Shown here one piece after another: positions 35,560 through 43,549 of a DNA stretch of 64,000 nt (within the stretch, counting starts at the first letter, position 1; each line of letters opens with the position of its first letter). Under the pieces are notes generated by a model. That model searched no databases. It saw only the letters and a list, made by a program, of their open reading frames with translations, and was not told where the DNA came from. Position numbers and translations under genes: made by a program. Location: contig CALSNB010000002.1 of assembly GCA_943787605.1 (NCBI GenBank), positions 62,001 through 126,000 on the forward strand. Reading direction: 5' to 3'. This stretch comes from GCA-2697345 sp002697345. Lineage in GTDB: Bacteria; Pseudomonadota; Alphaproteobacteria; Rhodobacterales; Rhodobacteraceae.

Positions 35560-36546
35560 ATGGTAATGCAAAACGCTAAAACAGTGATTATTGAAGAGTT
35601 TGGTGGCTCCGATATTTTAAAAATTGTTAATAAAGAGGTTGGTGAACCTGGGACTGGAGAGCTAAGAATAAGACATAAAGCTTGTGGCCTAAATTTTATT
35701 GATGTTTATCAGCGAACAGGAATGTACCCCTTAACTCCTCCAGTTGCACTAGGTATGGAGGCATCGGGGATTGTTGAAGCTGTGGGTGCGGGTGTTACTC
35801 ATGTAAAAGAAGGAGATAGAGTAGCATACGCGTCAAACCCACCTGGTGCATATACTGAATTGCGCGTTATGTCAGCGGCACAGGTTTGCCCATTACCTGA
35901 CTCAATTTCTTTTGAGGAAGGTGCGGCTATGATGTTAAAGGGTCTGACTGTACAGTATTTATTTCATCGGACAGTTCCATTAACTAGGGGTGATACTGTT
36001 CTTTTCCATGCAGCAGCTGGTGGTGTTGGGTTAATAGCATGTCAGTGGGCAAGGTCCGAGGGAATAAACCTTATTGGCACAGCTGGAACTGACAAAAAGT
36101 GTCAATTAGCTTTGGATCATGGAGCAACTCACGCAATAAACTATAAAACGGGGAACTTTAAAGACAAAGTATTAGAGATTACGGATGGAAAAGGAGTTCC
36201 GGTCGTGATGGATTCTGTTGGTAAAGATACTTTTGAAGGTTCTTTGGATTGCTTAAGTCCTTTAGGAATGATGATAACATTTGGACAAGCATCAGGAAAA
36301 ATTCCCCCAATAGATGTTGGGATGTTAGGAACCAAGGGCTCTTTGAAACTTACTAGACCAACGTTATTCTCGCATATTTCTGATCATAATTCCTGTCAAG
36401 AAATGGCAGAATCTCTATTTAGAAAAGTGATTTCTGGCGAGGTGAAAATTGTTATAGATCAGCGTTTTAAGCTTAGTGAAATAGCTAAAGCACATGATGC
36501 ACTAGAGGGTAGAGAAACTACTGGAGCCACTATATTAGAGGTTTAA
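35560..36546 (+). CDS. NADPH:quinone oxidoreductase (MDR family, QOR type)
   Basis: A 328-residue zinc-independent MDR enzyme with the QOR pattern: G-L-N-F-I-D-V-Y-Q-R-T-G near residue 46, G-M-E-A-S-G-I-V-E near 66, and the NADPH Rossmann motif A-A-A-G-G-V-G near 147. The family reduces quinones or alpha,beta-unsaturated carbonyls with NADPH. AAGGAG precedes the ATG at 35560, with a second ATG at 35566. It follows the P450 on the same strand with a 125-base gap. Its last four bases overlap the convergent MFS transporter gene. Confidence 0.87.
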   Translation: MVMQNAKTVIIEEFGGSDILKIVNKEVGEPGTGELRIRHKACGLNFIDVYQRTGMYPLTPPVALGMEASGIVEAVGAGVTHVKEGDRVAYASNPPGAYTELRVMSAAQVCPLPDSISFEEGAAMMLKGLTVQYLFHRTVPLTRGDTVLFHAAAGGVGLIACQWARSEGINLIGTAGTDKKCQLALDHGATHAINYKTGNFKDKVLEITDGKGVPVVMDSVGKDTFEGSLDCLSPLGMMITFGQASGKIPPIDVGMLGTKGSLKLTRPTLFSHISDHNSCQEMAESLFRKVISGEVKIVIDQRFKLSEIAKAHDALEGRETTGATILEV

Positions 36547-37757
36547 CTTGTTACTAGGTTTTTACGTATATTTTTAGGAAGTAATGAAAAAATTATTACA
36601 AGATTTAGTAAGTTCCAAAGAATTCCGTTCCAAAAAGCTAGTGTGTAAGAGCCGCTAAGGTCGTATATCCAGCCAGACATCCATCCGCCTAAAGCCATAC
36701 CTACAATTGTCATCATTAGTACGAACCCTACTCTTGCTCCTGCTTCTTTGGCTGGCATATGTTCACGTACTACAATTGCATAACTTGGAACGATACCGCC
36801 TTGAGATAATCCAAAAATTAACGATACTAAATATAAAGAAACGAGTCCGTTAAAAGGCAGATATAAAAATAAAGCGATACATTGAAGGCCAGAACCAATC
36901 AATAATGTTCTTAGGCCTCCAATTTTATCCGCTAGAAAACCTGAAACTATTCGAGAGACTATTCCACCAGCTAACATTAAGGATAACATGTTGCCGCCTA
37001 CCGTTGATCCAAAACCCAGGTCGACACAGAAAGCTACTATGTGGACTTGTGGCATTGACATTGCAACGCAACACGCAAGACCAGCTAAGCCTAAAAATAA
37101 TTGTAGAGACTTTGGTGACAGTTGGGTGCTTTGCGCTCTATTCTGTGAGATCAAATCATCAGCTTGAGTAGATTCTGCAGAAATTTTTCGCTTAAGTGCA
37201 AGTGACAGTGGGGCCATTATCAGTACTGCTGCAATTGCAAGAACCAAATAAACTGTTCGCCAACCGTAATTTAAAAGTAAGTCCCTCGTAAATATTGGCC
37301 AAACTACGCCAGAAAGGTAATTTCCGCTAGCAGCTAGAGCCACAGCTATCCCTCGTTTTTTTAAAAACCAAATTGAAGTATCTGCAATTACAGGTCCAAA
37401 ACTCGCACCTGTCCCAAAACCAATCACGAACTGTATTAAAGCCAGTGATAATATTGAACTACTTTGAGCTGCAAAAATAAAACACAAAGCTAAAATAATA
37501 GAAGAAAAAAGTAGGACAGTGGAGATATTATAGCGATCAGCTAATTTTCCCATGTAAAAGTTGCCAAGTGCAAAACCCAACATTGTTAGAGTGAAAGGTA
37601 GTGACGCACTTGCTCTATCAATCCCAAACTCACTTTGAACTGAAGGTAAAACTAAGATAATTGCCCACATCCCAGCATTTCCAACAATAGCTATCATTAG
37701 AGAAATCGCCAACCTTAACCAAGAGTATAGGCTGTCATGTTGAGTGCTGGAAGCCAT
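36543..37757 (-). CDS. MFS transporter
   Basis: A 404-residue protein with twelve hydrophobic segments and the MFS loop 2-3 motif in G-N-F-Y-M-G-K-L-A-D-R-Y. The overall pattern, with a short middle loop and D-K-I-G-G-L-R-T as the second-half equivalent, resembles the monocarboxylate/oxalate-formate-antiporter-like (OFA/MCT) group, which carries organic acids. The substrate is unproven. The stop overlaps that of the quinone oxidoreductase by four bases (tail-to-tail). A 404-base gap on its promoter side separates it from the small membrane protein pair. Confidence 0.82.
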   Translation of the reverse strand: MASSTQHDSLYSWLRLAISLMIAIVGNAGMWAIILVLPSVQSEFGIDRASASLPFTLTMLGFALGNFYMGKLADRYNISTVLLFSSIILALCFIFAAQSSSILSLALIQFVIGFGTGASFGPVIADTSIWFLKKRGIAVALAASGNYLSGVVWPIFTRDLLLNYGWRTVYLVLAIAAVLIMAPLSLALKRKISAESTQADDLISQNRAQSTQLSPKSLQLFLGLAGLACCVAMSMPQVHIVAFCVDLGFGSTVGGNMLSLMLAGGIVSRIVSGFLADKIGGLRTLLIGSGLQCIALFLYLPFNGLVSLYLVSLIFGLSQGGIVPSYAIVVREHMPAKEAGARVGFVLMMTIVGMALGGWMSGWIYDLSGSYTLAFWNGILWNLLNLVIIFSLLPKNIRKNLVTS

Positions 37758-38161
37758 TTAGTAGATTATCCAAATTAACGTCGTTTTATAGTAACCCAAA
37801 TTAACTTTATTGAGACCTTCTTACGGTGTAATGAAAGTCGTTGGCAATATTATAGTTTTTAGGGAAGTAAAAAAGTGAATCTTCTTTTAAATCTATATTC
37901 AGTGCGTACTAGATCTGGTTGTGGGGTAGGGACTCTCAGCGATATAGCGGTATTTATAGCACATTTAGGTGATTTAAATGTTAATTAGACCACATTTTGG
38001 AAAAAAAAATGTTTTTTTTTTGTTGACTAGGCGGATTATTGCCGATGTAAAGGGCGCAGCAAGTGTAACAACTTGTCTAAATTCAGGTTTTTAAATCTGT
38101 TTCAACTTCTGTGAGGGTTTCTAAATCTTCATGGAGAACAAAATACAGGAAGGTAAATACA
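37758..38161. other. Intergenic region with a promoter near its right end
   Basis: A 404-base gap. It holds a GTG-started open frame of 37 codons (37875-37988, plus strand) that is too weak to call, an A9/T10 tract around 38001-38020 that may be an UP-like or nucleoid-protein site, and the promoter described at 38023-38051. Nothing else stands out. Confidence 0.4.
38023..38051 (+). promoter_or_regulatory. Candidate sigma70 promoter for the small membrane protein pair
   Basis: TTGACT at 38023-38028 and TGTAAA at 38046-38051 are 17 bases apart, directly after a long T tract. The first small membrane protein gene starts at 38162, so the leader would be about 100 bases. The combination of T tract and good spacing suggests strong expression. 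Confidence 0.5.
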
Positions 38162-38377
38162 ATGGATAAAATGAAAAAAACTATCGGAGCAATGACAGAC
38201 CTAGGAATTGCGCTATTAACATTTGGTATTATCGCGTCACTACTAGTTGGCCCAGCTAATCTATCATTTGTTGGTAACGTTGTTGGAAATATCACAGATC
38301 TAGTAGCAGCGTTAGGTTCTAACGGACTTGTTGGCTTAATCACTCTGATGATCGTTCTAAACTTGGTTGACAGATAA
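38162..38377 (+). CDS. Small two-helix membrane protein A
   Basis: A 71-residue protein with two hydrophobic segments: T-D-L-G-I-A-L-L-T-F-G-I-I-A and N-G-L-V-G-L-I-T-L-M-I-V-L-N-L, joined by a loop with N-V-V-G-N-I-T-D-L-V-A-A-L. An AGGAAGG motif lies 9-16 bases before the ATG at 38162, which I prefer to the in-frame ATG at 38111. It has a related gene immediately downstream, sharing the same layout and a few positions. I do not recognise the family. A good promoter and ribosome-binding site suggest that it is a real, well-expressed gene. Confidence 0.7.
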   Translation: MDKMKKTIGAMTDLGIALLTFGIIASLLVGPANLSFVGNVVGNITDLVAALGSNGLVGLITLMIVLNLVDR

Positions 38378-38419
38378 GTTTAATTTAAAATTTTCTTCCC
38401 CTGGCATGAAAGATAGTTT

Positions 38420-38662
38420 GTGGAAAAATTAAGTCAGAGGCTAGTAGTACTCCAGCAGTTTATAATTACTGTGACAAAAGCTGGATTCTCTCTGGTTGGC
38501 TTAATAATCTTAGTCTATCTTTTGTTGGGGGAAGATTCAGGCCCATACGTATTATCCGTCATAGATAATATAAGTAAATTCGTATCAGCAGTAACATCAC
38601 AAGCACTAATTGCGTTCGTTATAGTGGCAGGCTTACTATACTTTGGTCAAAACAGAAAATAG
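38420..38662 (+). CDS. Small two-helix membrane protein B (paralogue of A)
   Basis: An 80-residue protein starting at GTG 38420 with two hydrophobic segments separated by V-L-S-V-I-D-N-I-S-K-F-V-S-A-V-T-S. The region matches the N-V-V-G-N-I-T-D-L-V-A-A-L loop of protein A in position and pattern, and both share T-K/D-x-G near the first helix, so the pair probably arose by tandem duplication. It lies 42 bases after A and has no obvious promoter of its own. It converges on the TerC-like gene with a 26-base gap. Function unknown. Confidence 0.6.
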   Translation: MEKLSQRLVVLQQFIITVTKAGFSLVGLIILVYLLLGEDSGPYVLSVIDNISKFVSAVTSQALIAFVIVAGLLYFGQNRK

Positions 38663-38688
38663 ATTAAAGTAATCTAAATGGGTAGTTT

Positions 38689-39300
38689 TCAGAAAAAAGA
38701 AATTTCTAAAAACCCATCGTAAATCATTTTTACTGATAAATATAAAAGAAAATAAAGCCCTACCCAGCTGAGCCATCGGTATTTAATCATTAAACGCATT
38801 ATAAAAGTCGCAAAAAAAGCCATAAAAGCGATTGCTAAAACCAGCCCAAATATTAACAAATTAGTATCTTCTCTGGCTATTGCTGCCACTGCGATTACAT
38901 TATCTATGGACATTGAAATATCTGCTACAGCTATAACAAAAAGTGCTGACATCAACTGAGCTAAGGGTGTTTTCGTGTCACTTACTTTGGTACTGGCAGT
39001 ATTGCTTTCATAATTGTTTGTTTGGTGTGTTTTTATGCTTAAGTAAAAACGCCAACATACCCAAAGTAATAAACATCCGCCCAGTAACAACACACCAGGG
39101 ATCGCAAGTAAAAAACTAGCAATTGAGGCAAAAAATATTCTGAAAAATGCAGCTAAACCCATACCTATCAAAATAGCCTTACGGCGAAGGTCTGGAGAAA
39201 GGCTTGCTGCTGACATCCCAATTACCAAAGCATTATCACCTGATAAAATTATATCAGCAAAAATAATTTGTAATATTTGAGATGTCTGATCTATAGGCAT
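38689..39300 (-). CDS. TerC/YjbE family integral membrane protein
   Basis: A 203-residue protein with about six hydrophobic segments and the TerC pattern: D-I-I-L-S-G-D-N-A-L-V-I-G near residue 16 and its repeat D-I-S-M-S-I-D-N-V-I-A-V near 127. The acidic residues in these two G/S-x-D-N motifs are thought to bind a metal; related proteins (YjbE, MeeY/MeeF) export manganese or supply it to secreted enzymes. The length and layout fit YjbE rather than TerC proper. It is divergent from clpP, with a 190-base gap to the clpP start. Confidence 0.82.
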   Translation of the reverse strand: MPIDQTSQILQIIFADIILSGDNALVIGMSAASLSPDLRRKAILIGMGLAAFFRIFFASIASFLLAIPGVLLLGGCLLLWVCWRFYLSIKTHQTNNYESNTASTKVSDTKTPLAQLMSALFVIAVADISMSIDNVIAVAAIAREDTNLLIFGLVLAIAFMAFFATFIMRLMIKYRWLSWVGLYFLLYLSVKMIYDGFLEISFF

Positions 39301-39490
39301 TATTTTTTTTAATATTTAAATTAATTTAATTCAATCATTTAATCTCTATGTGTTAAAAATAGAGCTTTTACTTCATAATGATTTTTTTATTTTCAAAAGA
39401 TTAAGATGATGCACTTGCAGATTGTCTGAAGCAACATTAAGTCTTGTAATTAGAAACAAATTTACGCGATTTAAAAGGGTGTTGATCAAA

Positions 39491-40111
39491 ATGTACGATC
39501 CAGTAGAAACTTATATGAATCTAGTGCCGATGGTAGTTGAACAAACTAGTAGAGGTGAGAGAGCTTATGATATATTCTCTAGACTTCTGAAGGAAAGAAT
39601 AGTTTTCATAAATGGTGTTGTTCATGATGGAATGTCCCATTTAATTGTTGCGCAGTTACTTCACTTGGAGGCAGAAAATCCTTCAAAAGAAATTAGCATG
39701 TATATAAACTCTCCAGGAGGAGTTGTTACCTCTGGATTGTCAATTTATGACACAATGCAGTATATTAAGCCTAAGGTATCAACCCTGTGTATGGGGCAGG
39801 CTGCTTCAATGGGGTCGTTGCTGTTGGCCGGTGGCGAAAAGGGAATGAGGTTTTCTTTGCCTAACGCCAGAATAATGGTGCATCAACCGTCTGGTGGTTA
39901 TCAAGGGCAGGCATCTGATATAATGATACATGCTGCAGAAACTCAAAAATTAAAAGACAGGCTTAATCAAATATATGTAAAACATACGGGACAGACAATA
40001 AAAGCTGTTGAGAAAGCTCTTGATAGAGATAATTTCATGTCTCCCGAAGAAGCAAAGGAATGGGGGCATATTGACGAAATAGTCAGTAGCCGCAAGGAAA
40101 CTACTGTTTGA
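39491..40111 (+). CDS. clpP: ATP-dependent Clp protease proteolytic subunit
   Basis: A 206-residue serine protease with the ClpP catalytic triad: S106 in G-Q-A-A-S-M-G-S, the histidine in M-V-H-Q-P-S-G-G, and the aspartate in L-D-R-D-N-F-M-S. It assembles as a tetradecamer and degrades unfolded proteins and tagged regulators with ClpX. The open frame extends up to 39422, but the family N-terminus (with T-Y-M-N-L-V-P-M-V-V-E-Q-T) points to the ATG at 39491, with a GGG element about ten bases upstream. clpX follows after 147 bases, the usual bacterial order. Confidence 0.95.
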   Translation: MYDPVETYMNLVPMVVEQTSRGERAYDIFSRLLKERIVFINGVVHDGMSHLIVAQLLHLEAENPSKEISMYINSPGGVVTSGLSIYDTMQYIKPKVSTLCMGQAASMGSLLLAGGEKGMRFSLPNARIMVHQPSGGYQGQASDIMIHAAETQKLKDRLNQIYVKHTGQTIKAVEKALDRDNFMSPEEAKEWGHIDEIVSSRKETTV

Positions 40112-40258
40112 TTTATAGTTAATCAGATTGTTTATAGTATAAATTTTTGAAGGTAAATTTTTCGTTGTACCTTTTTACGGGTTCCCGTAATCTGCGTTGT
40201 GAATGCTATATAAAGATAATTTTAAGTGCTTTAATATTAATAAGTGAACGGGTAAAAA

Positions 40259-41524
40259 ATGGCTACTAATAACAAGGATAGTAAAAATACTCTGTATTGC
40301 TCGTTTTGTGGAAAATCGCAGCACGAGGTCAGAAAGCTCATAGCAGGGCCGACAGTCTTTATTTGTGATGAATGTGTTGAACTTTGTATGGATATTATTC
40401 GGGAAGAAACTAAATCATCTGAGTTGAAGTCTGATAATGGGGTCCCGATACCACAAGAAATTTGTGACGTCCTTGATGATTATGTTATAGGTCAAGCTCA
40501 TGCAAAACGTGTATTGTCAGTAGCAGTGCACAATCATTATAAGCGCCTAAATAATTCATCGGAAGCTGATGAAATAGAACTATCAAAGTCAAATATATTA
40601 TTGATTGGCCCAACAGGATGTGGAAAAACACTGCTTGCTCAAACTTTAGCTAGAATCCTTGATGTTCCTTTTACAATGGCCGATGCCACAACTTTGACTG
40701 AGGCAGGGTATGTTGGCGAAGACGTAGAGAATATTATACTTAAGTTACTTCAAGCTTCTGACTATAATGTCGAGAAGGCACAAAGAGGCATAGTATATAT
40801 CGATGAAGTAGATAAAATAACAAGGAAATCAGATAACCCATCGATAACTCGAGATGTTTCTGGAGAAGGTGTACAACAAGCACTTTTAAAAGTAATGGAG
40901 GGAACGATTGCTTCTGTCCCACCACAAGGAGGAAGAAAGCATCCACAGCAGGAATTTCTTCAAGTAGATACTACAAATATTTTATTTATTTGTGGTGGAG
41001 CTTTTTCAGGTTTGGACAAGATAATATCTCAACGTGGTAAAGGTTCTGCAATGGGCTTTGGGGCTGATGTTAGAGAAAAAGATGATAAAGGTGTTGGTGA
41101 ACTTTTCTCTGAACTTGAACCTGAAGATCTTTTAAAGTTTGGTCTTATACCTGAGTTTGTAGGACGACTACCGGTATTAGCTACACTTGAAGATTTAGAT
41201 GAAGACTCGTTAGTCACAATTCTTAGTAAGCCAAAAAATGCTCTTGTTAAGCAATATCAAAAGTTATTTGAATTAGAGGATTCCAAGTTAACATTTACCG
41301 ATGAAGCATTAGTGAGCATTGCAAAGCGGGCCATCTCTCGCAAGACTGGTGCGCGTGGGTTACGATCCATTTTAGAAGATATACTTTTAGATACAATGTT
41401 TGATTTACCGGCATTGGAAAATATAATTGAGGTCGTAGTAAATGCTGAAGCGGTGAATAAAGATGTAAGCCCTTTAATGATATATTCGGATGAAAATAAA
41501 AACATTGAAAGTTCAGCTAGTTAG
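40259..41524 (+). CDS. clpX: ATP-dependent Clp protease ATP-binding subunit ClpX
   Basis: A 421-residue AAA+ unfoldase. The N-terminal C4 zinc-binding domain has C-S-F-C-G-K-S and C-D-E-C-V-E-L-C; Walker A is G-P-T-G-C-G-K-T near residue 118; Walker B is V-Y-I-D-E-V-D-K-I near 182; and the C-terminal helical domain includes the sensor-2 arginine in G-A-R-G-L-R. It selects and unfolds substrates for ClpP. The length is typical. A 147-base gap after clpP suggests it may have its own promoter in addition to read-through. Confidence 0.97.
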   Translation: MATNNKDSKNTLYCSFCGKSQHEVRKLIAGPTVFICDECVELCMDIIREETKSSELKSDNGVPIPQEICDVLDDYVIGQAHAKRVLSVAVHNHYKRLNNSSEADEIELSKSNILLIGPTGCGKTLLAQTLARILDVPFTMADATTLTEAGYVGEDVENIILKLLQASDYNVEKAQRGIVYIDEVDKITRKSDNPSITRDVSGEGVQQALLKVMEGTIASVPPQGGRKHPQQEFLQVDTTNILFICGGAFSGLDKIISQRGKGSAMGFGADVREKDDKGVGELFSELEPEDLLKFGLIPEFVGRLPVLATLEDLDEDSLVTILSKPKNALVKQYQKLFELEDSKLTFTDEALVSIAKRAISRKTGARGLRSILEDILLDTMFDLPALENIIEVVVNAEAVNKDVSPLMIYSDENKNIESSAS

Positions 41525-41622
41525 AAAATATAATAATAAATTTTTTTATCAGATTATTTTTTGATTTTAACATATAACTAACTAAATAAATAATTAAATA
41601 AGATTTTGAAATATGGAATTTA

Positions 41623-42009
41623 GTGTTGAAAATAATTAAAAATATTTTACGAGGCTTTACATGGTGGCATAGTCAAACCTTAAATACTCAATTCTTTACG
41701 TGGCGCAAAGGAATTAAAGTTGGTCAGGACAAGACAGGAAATATATTTTATACTTCTAAAGATGGCATAAAGAGGTGGGTTATATTTAGCGGTGATGCAG
41801 AAGCTTCGCATGTCAGTCCGGAGTGGCATGGGTGGTTACACCATACATGGAATGAATTACCTACTGAAAAGCCTTTAATAAAACAAAAATGGGAATTAGA
41901 CCATATTTCGAATATGACAGGAACCGTTAAGGCTTATGCGCCGACAGGGTCAATAAAAAGGTCAACACCTGAACCTCGACAGGATTATGAGGCCTGGCGT
42001 CCACAGTAA
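41623..42009 (+). CDS. NADH:ubiquinone oxidoreductase accessory subunit NDUFA12 family
   Basis: A 128-residue NDUFA12 (B17.2-like) protein with the family pattern G-N-I-F-Y-T-S-K-D-G-I-K-R-W-V-I-F-S-G, S-H-V-S-P-E-W-H-G-W-L-H and the terminal Y-E-A-W. It is an accessory subunit of complex I found in mitochondria and Alphaproteobacteria. The gene starts with GTG at 41623. It is followed after 21 bases by mlaD and then a DUF2155 gene, an arrangement that is well conserved in Alphaproteobacteria, so it supports the taxonomic call. No other complex I genes are in the window. Confidence 0.88.
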   Translation: MLKIIKNILRGFTWWHSQTLNTQFFTWRKGIKVGQDKTGNIFYTSKDGIKRWVIFSGDAEASHVSPEWHGWLHHTWNELPTEKPLIKQKWELDHISNMTGTVKAYAPTGSIKRSTPEPRQDYEAWRPQ

Positions 42010-42030
42010 CCTTTTTGTGAGGAAATATAT

Positions 42031-42477
42031 ATGTCAGAGAAAGTTATAGAAATTTTTGTTGGAACAGTGGTACTGATGGTAGCACTGTTTTTTTTAGCTT
42101 TCGCCCTTAAAGTTACAAACTTTAATAGTGGTGACGATACGTATAACCTAGGTGCTAGTTTTAGATCCGCAGAGGGGATTGATGTTGGAACAGAAGTACG
42201 TATGGCTGGGGTTAAGATAGGTTCAGTAAGCAGCTTGGAACTTAATAGTATGACGTTGCAGGCTGATGCAGAGTTTTTGATATTAACTGACATTAAAATC
42301 CCAGACGATAGTGCTGCTGTAATAAGTTCTGAAGGTTTGTTGGGAGGAAGTTTTGTAGAGATTATTCCTGGCGGTTCATTTGAAGACCTAGTTTCTGGTT
42401 CTAGAATACAAGATACACAAAGTTCAGTTAGCCTGATAACTTTACTTTTAAAATTATTCAGTGGATCTAAGGAATGA
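42031..42477 (+). CDS. mlaD: MlaD-type MCE-domain lipid transport protein
   Basis: A 148-residue protein with one N-terminal membrane helix (about residues 9-29) and a single MCE/MlaD domain: F-R-S-A-E-G-I-D-V-G-T-E-V-R-M-A-G-V-K-I-G near 48 and the hydrophobic pore helix region at the C-terminus. MlaD forms a periplasmic hexamer that carries phospholipids between outer and inner membranes with MlaFEB. Those partner genes are not here, as is usual in alphaproteobacteria where mlaD sits beside NDUFA12 and DUF2155 genes. GTGAGGA precedes the ATG. Its last four bases overlap the next gene's start. Confidence 0.88.
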   Translation: MSEKVIEIFVGTVVLMVALFFLAFALKVTNFNSGDDTYNLGASFRSAEGIDVGTEVRMAGVKIGSVSSLELNSMTLQADAEFLILTDIKIPDDSAAVISSEGLLGGSFVEIIPGGSFEDLVSGSRIQDTQSSVSLITLLLKLFSGSKE

Positions 42478-42974
42478 AAGTTGGGCTTGTATTTTGTCTA
42501 ATTTTTTTTCCAATTTGTTTATACTCTCAAACTAAAGATTTCACATTAGACTTCAATATTTCTACTAAAAGTATTGATATAATTGACGATTATAAATTAG
42601 AAGTTTCTAATTCTGATAGGGCATATTTGCGTGGATTAGATAAAATGAGGGGGTCAAGTGTCGACTTAGAAATTCCTATTGGTCAGGAGGTGACCTACGG
42701 CTCTTTAATTATAACAGTAGAAGAGTGTAGATACCCTGTTGATAACCCTACTGGAGATGCTTTTTCTTTTCTAAAAATCTTTAACTTAATGACAAATGAA
42801 TATGACTTTCAAGGATGGATGGTTGCATCTAGTCCTGCTTTAATGGCTCTTGATCATGCCCGTTATGACATCTGGCTTATTAGGTGCAAACCTCTTGAGG
42901 AGTTACCTGTAGAGGTTGTAGAAGAAAATCTGCTTCGCCCTGCAACGCGACCTTTAGGAGTTCTTGGTAATTAG
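42474..42974 (+). CDS. DUF2155 domain-containing protein
   Basis: A 166-residue protein with a signal peptide (V-F-C-L-I-F-F-P-I-C-L-Y at about residues 5-16) and the DUF2155 core: A-Y-L-R-G-L-D-K, a cysteine in E-E-C-R-Y-P and a second in L-I-R-C-K-P, likely paired in the periplasm, and F-Q-G-W-M-V-A-S-S-P-A. Its ATG overlaps the mlaD stop (ATGA), so the two are translationally coupled. Function is unknown, but constant association with mlaD suggests an envelope role. Its 3' end overlaps the convergent aat gene by 95 bases. Confidence 0.85.
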   Translation: MKVGLVFCLIFFPICLYSQTKDFTLDFNISTKSIDIIDDYKLEVSNSDRAYLRGLDKMRGSSVDLEIPIGQEVTYGSLIITVEECRYPVDNPTGDAFSFLKIFNLMTNEYDFQGWMVASSPALMALDHARYDIWLIRCKPLEELPVEVVEENLLRPATRPLGVLGN

Positions 42975-43500
42975 ATTTTTTGATTTCTATTGCTCCTAAA
43001 GATGCTAAGTGATTTGTTAAAAATTGCACATCAAGCAGTGAAAATCCTCCGTACTTCAACCTTGAAACAAGATAAGCCAAGGCAATTTTTGAGGTATTTG
43101 ATCTTTTTGAAAACATACTTTCCCCAAAAAAAGCCTTTTTTATAGCTAATCCATAAACTCCACCCACCAATTCTTGTTGGTCCCAAACCTCAACAGAGTG
43201 ACAATGTCCTTGTTTATGCAAATCTATGTAACACTCAGATATCTTTTCACTTATCCAGGTTTCATCTCTGTCTGCACAATACTTTATTACTTTAGAAAAG
43301 TTCGTATTAATTTTAATTTGATACTTTTGTTTAAAAATAAAATTTTGTAAAGAGTTTGATATATGAAAAGAAGTTAGTGGTATTACTCCACGATATTCGG
43401 GGGAAACCCAAACTATATTTGGGTCATCCTTTCCTTGTGCCATTGGAAAAATACCTGCGCGATAAGCGTTAAATATTACATCTGATTTAAGACTCATCAT
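42880..43500 (-). CDS. aat: Leucyl/phenylalanyl-tRNA-protein transferase
   Basis: A 206-residue Aat protein with the family motifs Y-R-A-G-I-F-P-M near residue 12, H-C-H-S-V-E-V-W-D near 102, G-G-V-Y-G-L near 112, F-F-G-E-S-M-F-S near 124 and L-L-D-V-Q-F near 154. It adds Leu or Phe to N-terminal Arg/Lys of proteins, marking them for ClpAP/ClpS degradation in the N-end rule pathway. The last 31 codons are antisense to the DUF2155 gene's 3' end and form a tail rich in Q and V that I do not recognise as family sequence. It is convergent with mlaD-DUF2155, as in other alphaproteobacteria. Confidence 0.92.
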   Translation of the reverse strand: MMSLKSDVIFNAYRAGIFPMAQGKDDPNIVWVSPEYRGVIPLTSFHISNSLQNFIFKQKYQIKINTNFSKVIKYCADRDETWISEKISECYIDLHKQGHCHSVEVWDQQELVGGVYGLAIKKAFFGESMFSKRSNTSKIALAYLVSRLKYGGFSLLDVQFLTNHLASLGAIEIKKSNYQELLKVALQGEADFLLQPLQVTPQEVCT

Positions 43501-43549
43501 GTCTGATAACTTTGTATTTTTAAACCCAACTAGTAATTAAAGTGGTTAA

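Noticed and set aside
37875..37988. 37-codon GTG-started frame before the small membrane protein pair
   Set aside because: Too short, GTG start and no recognisable features.
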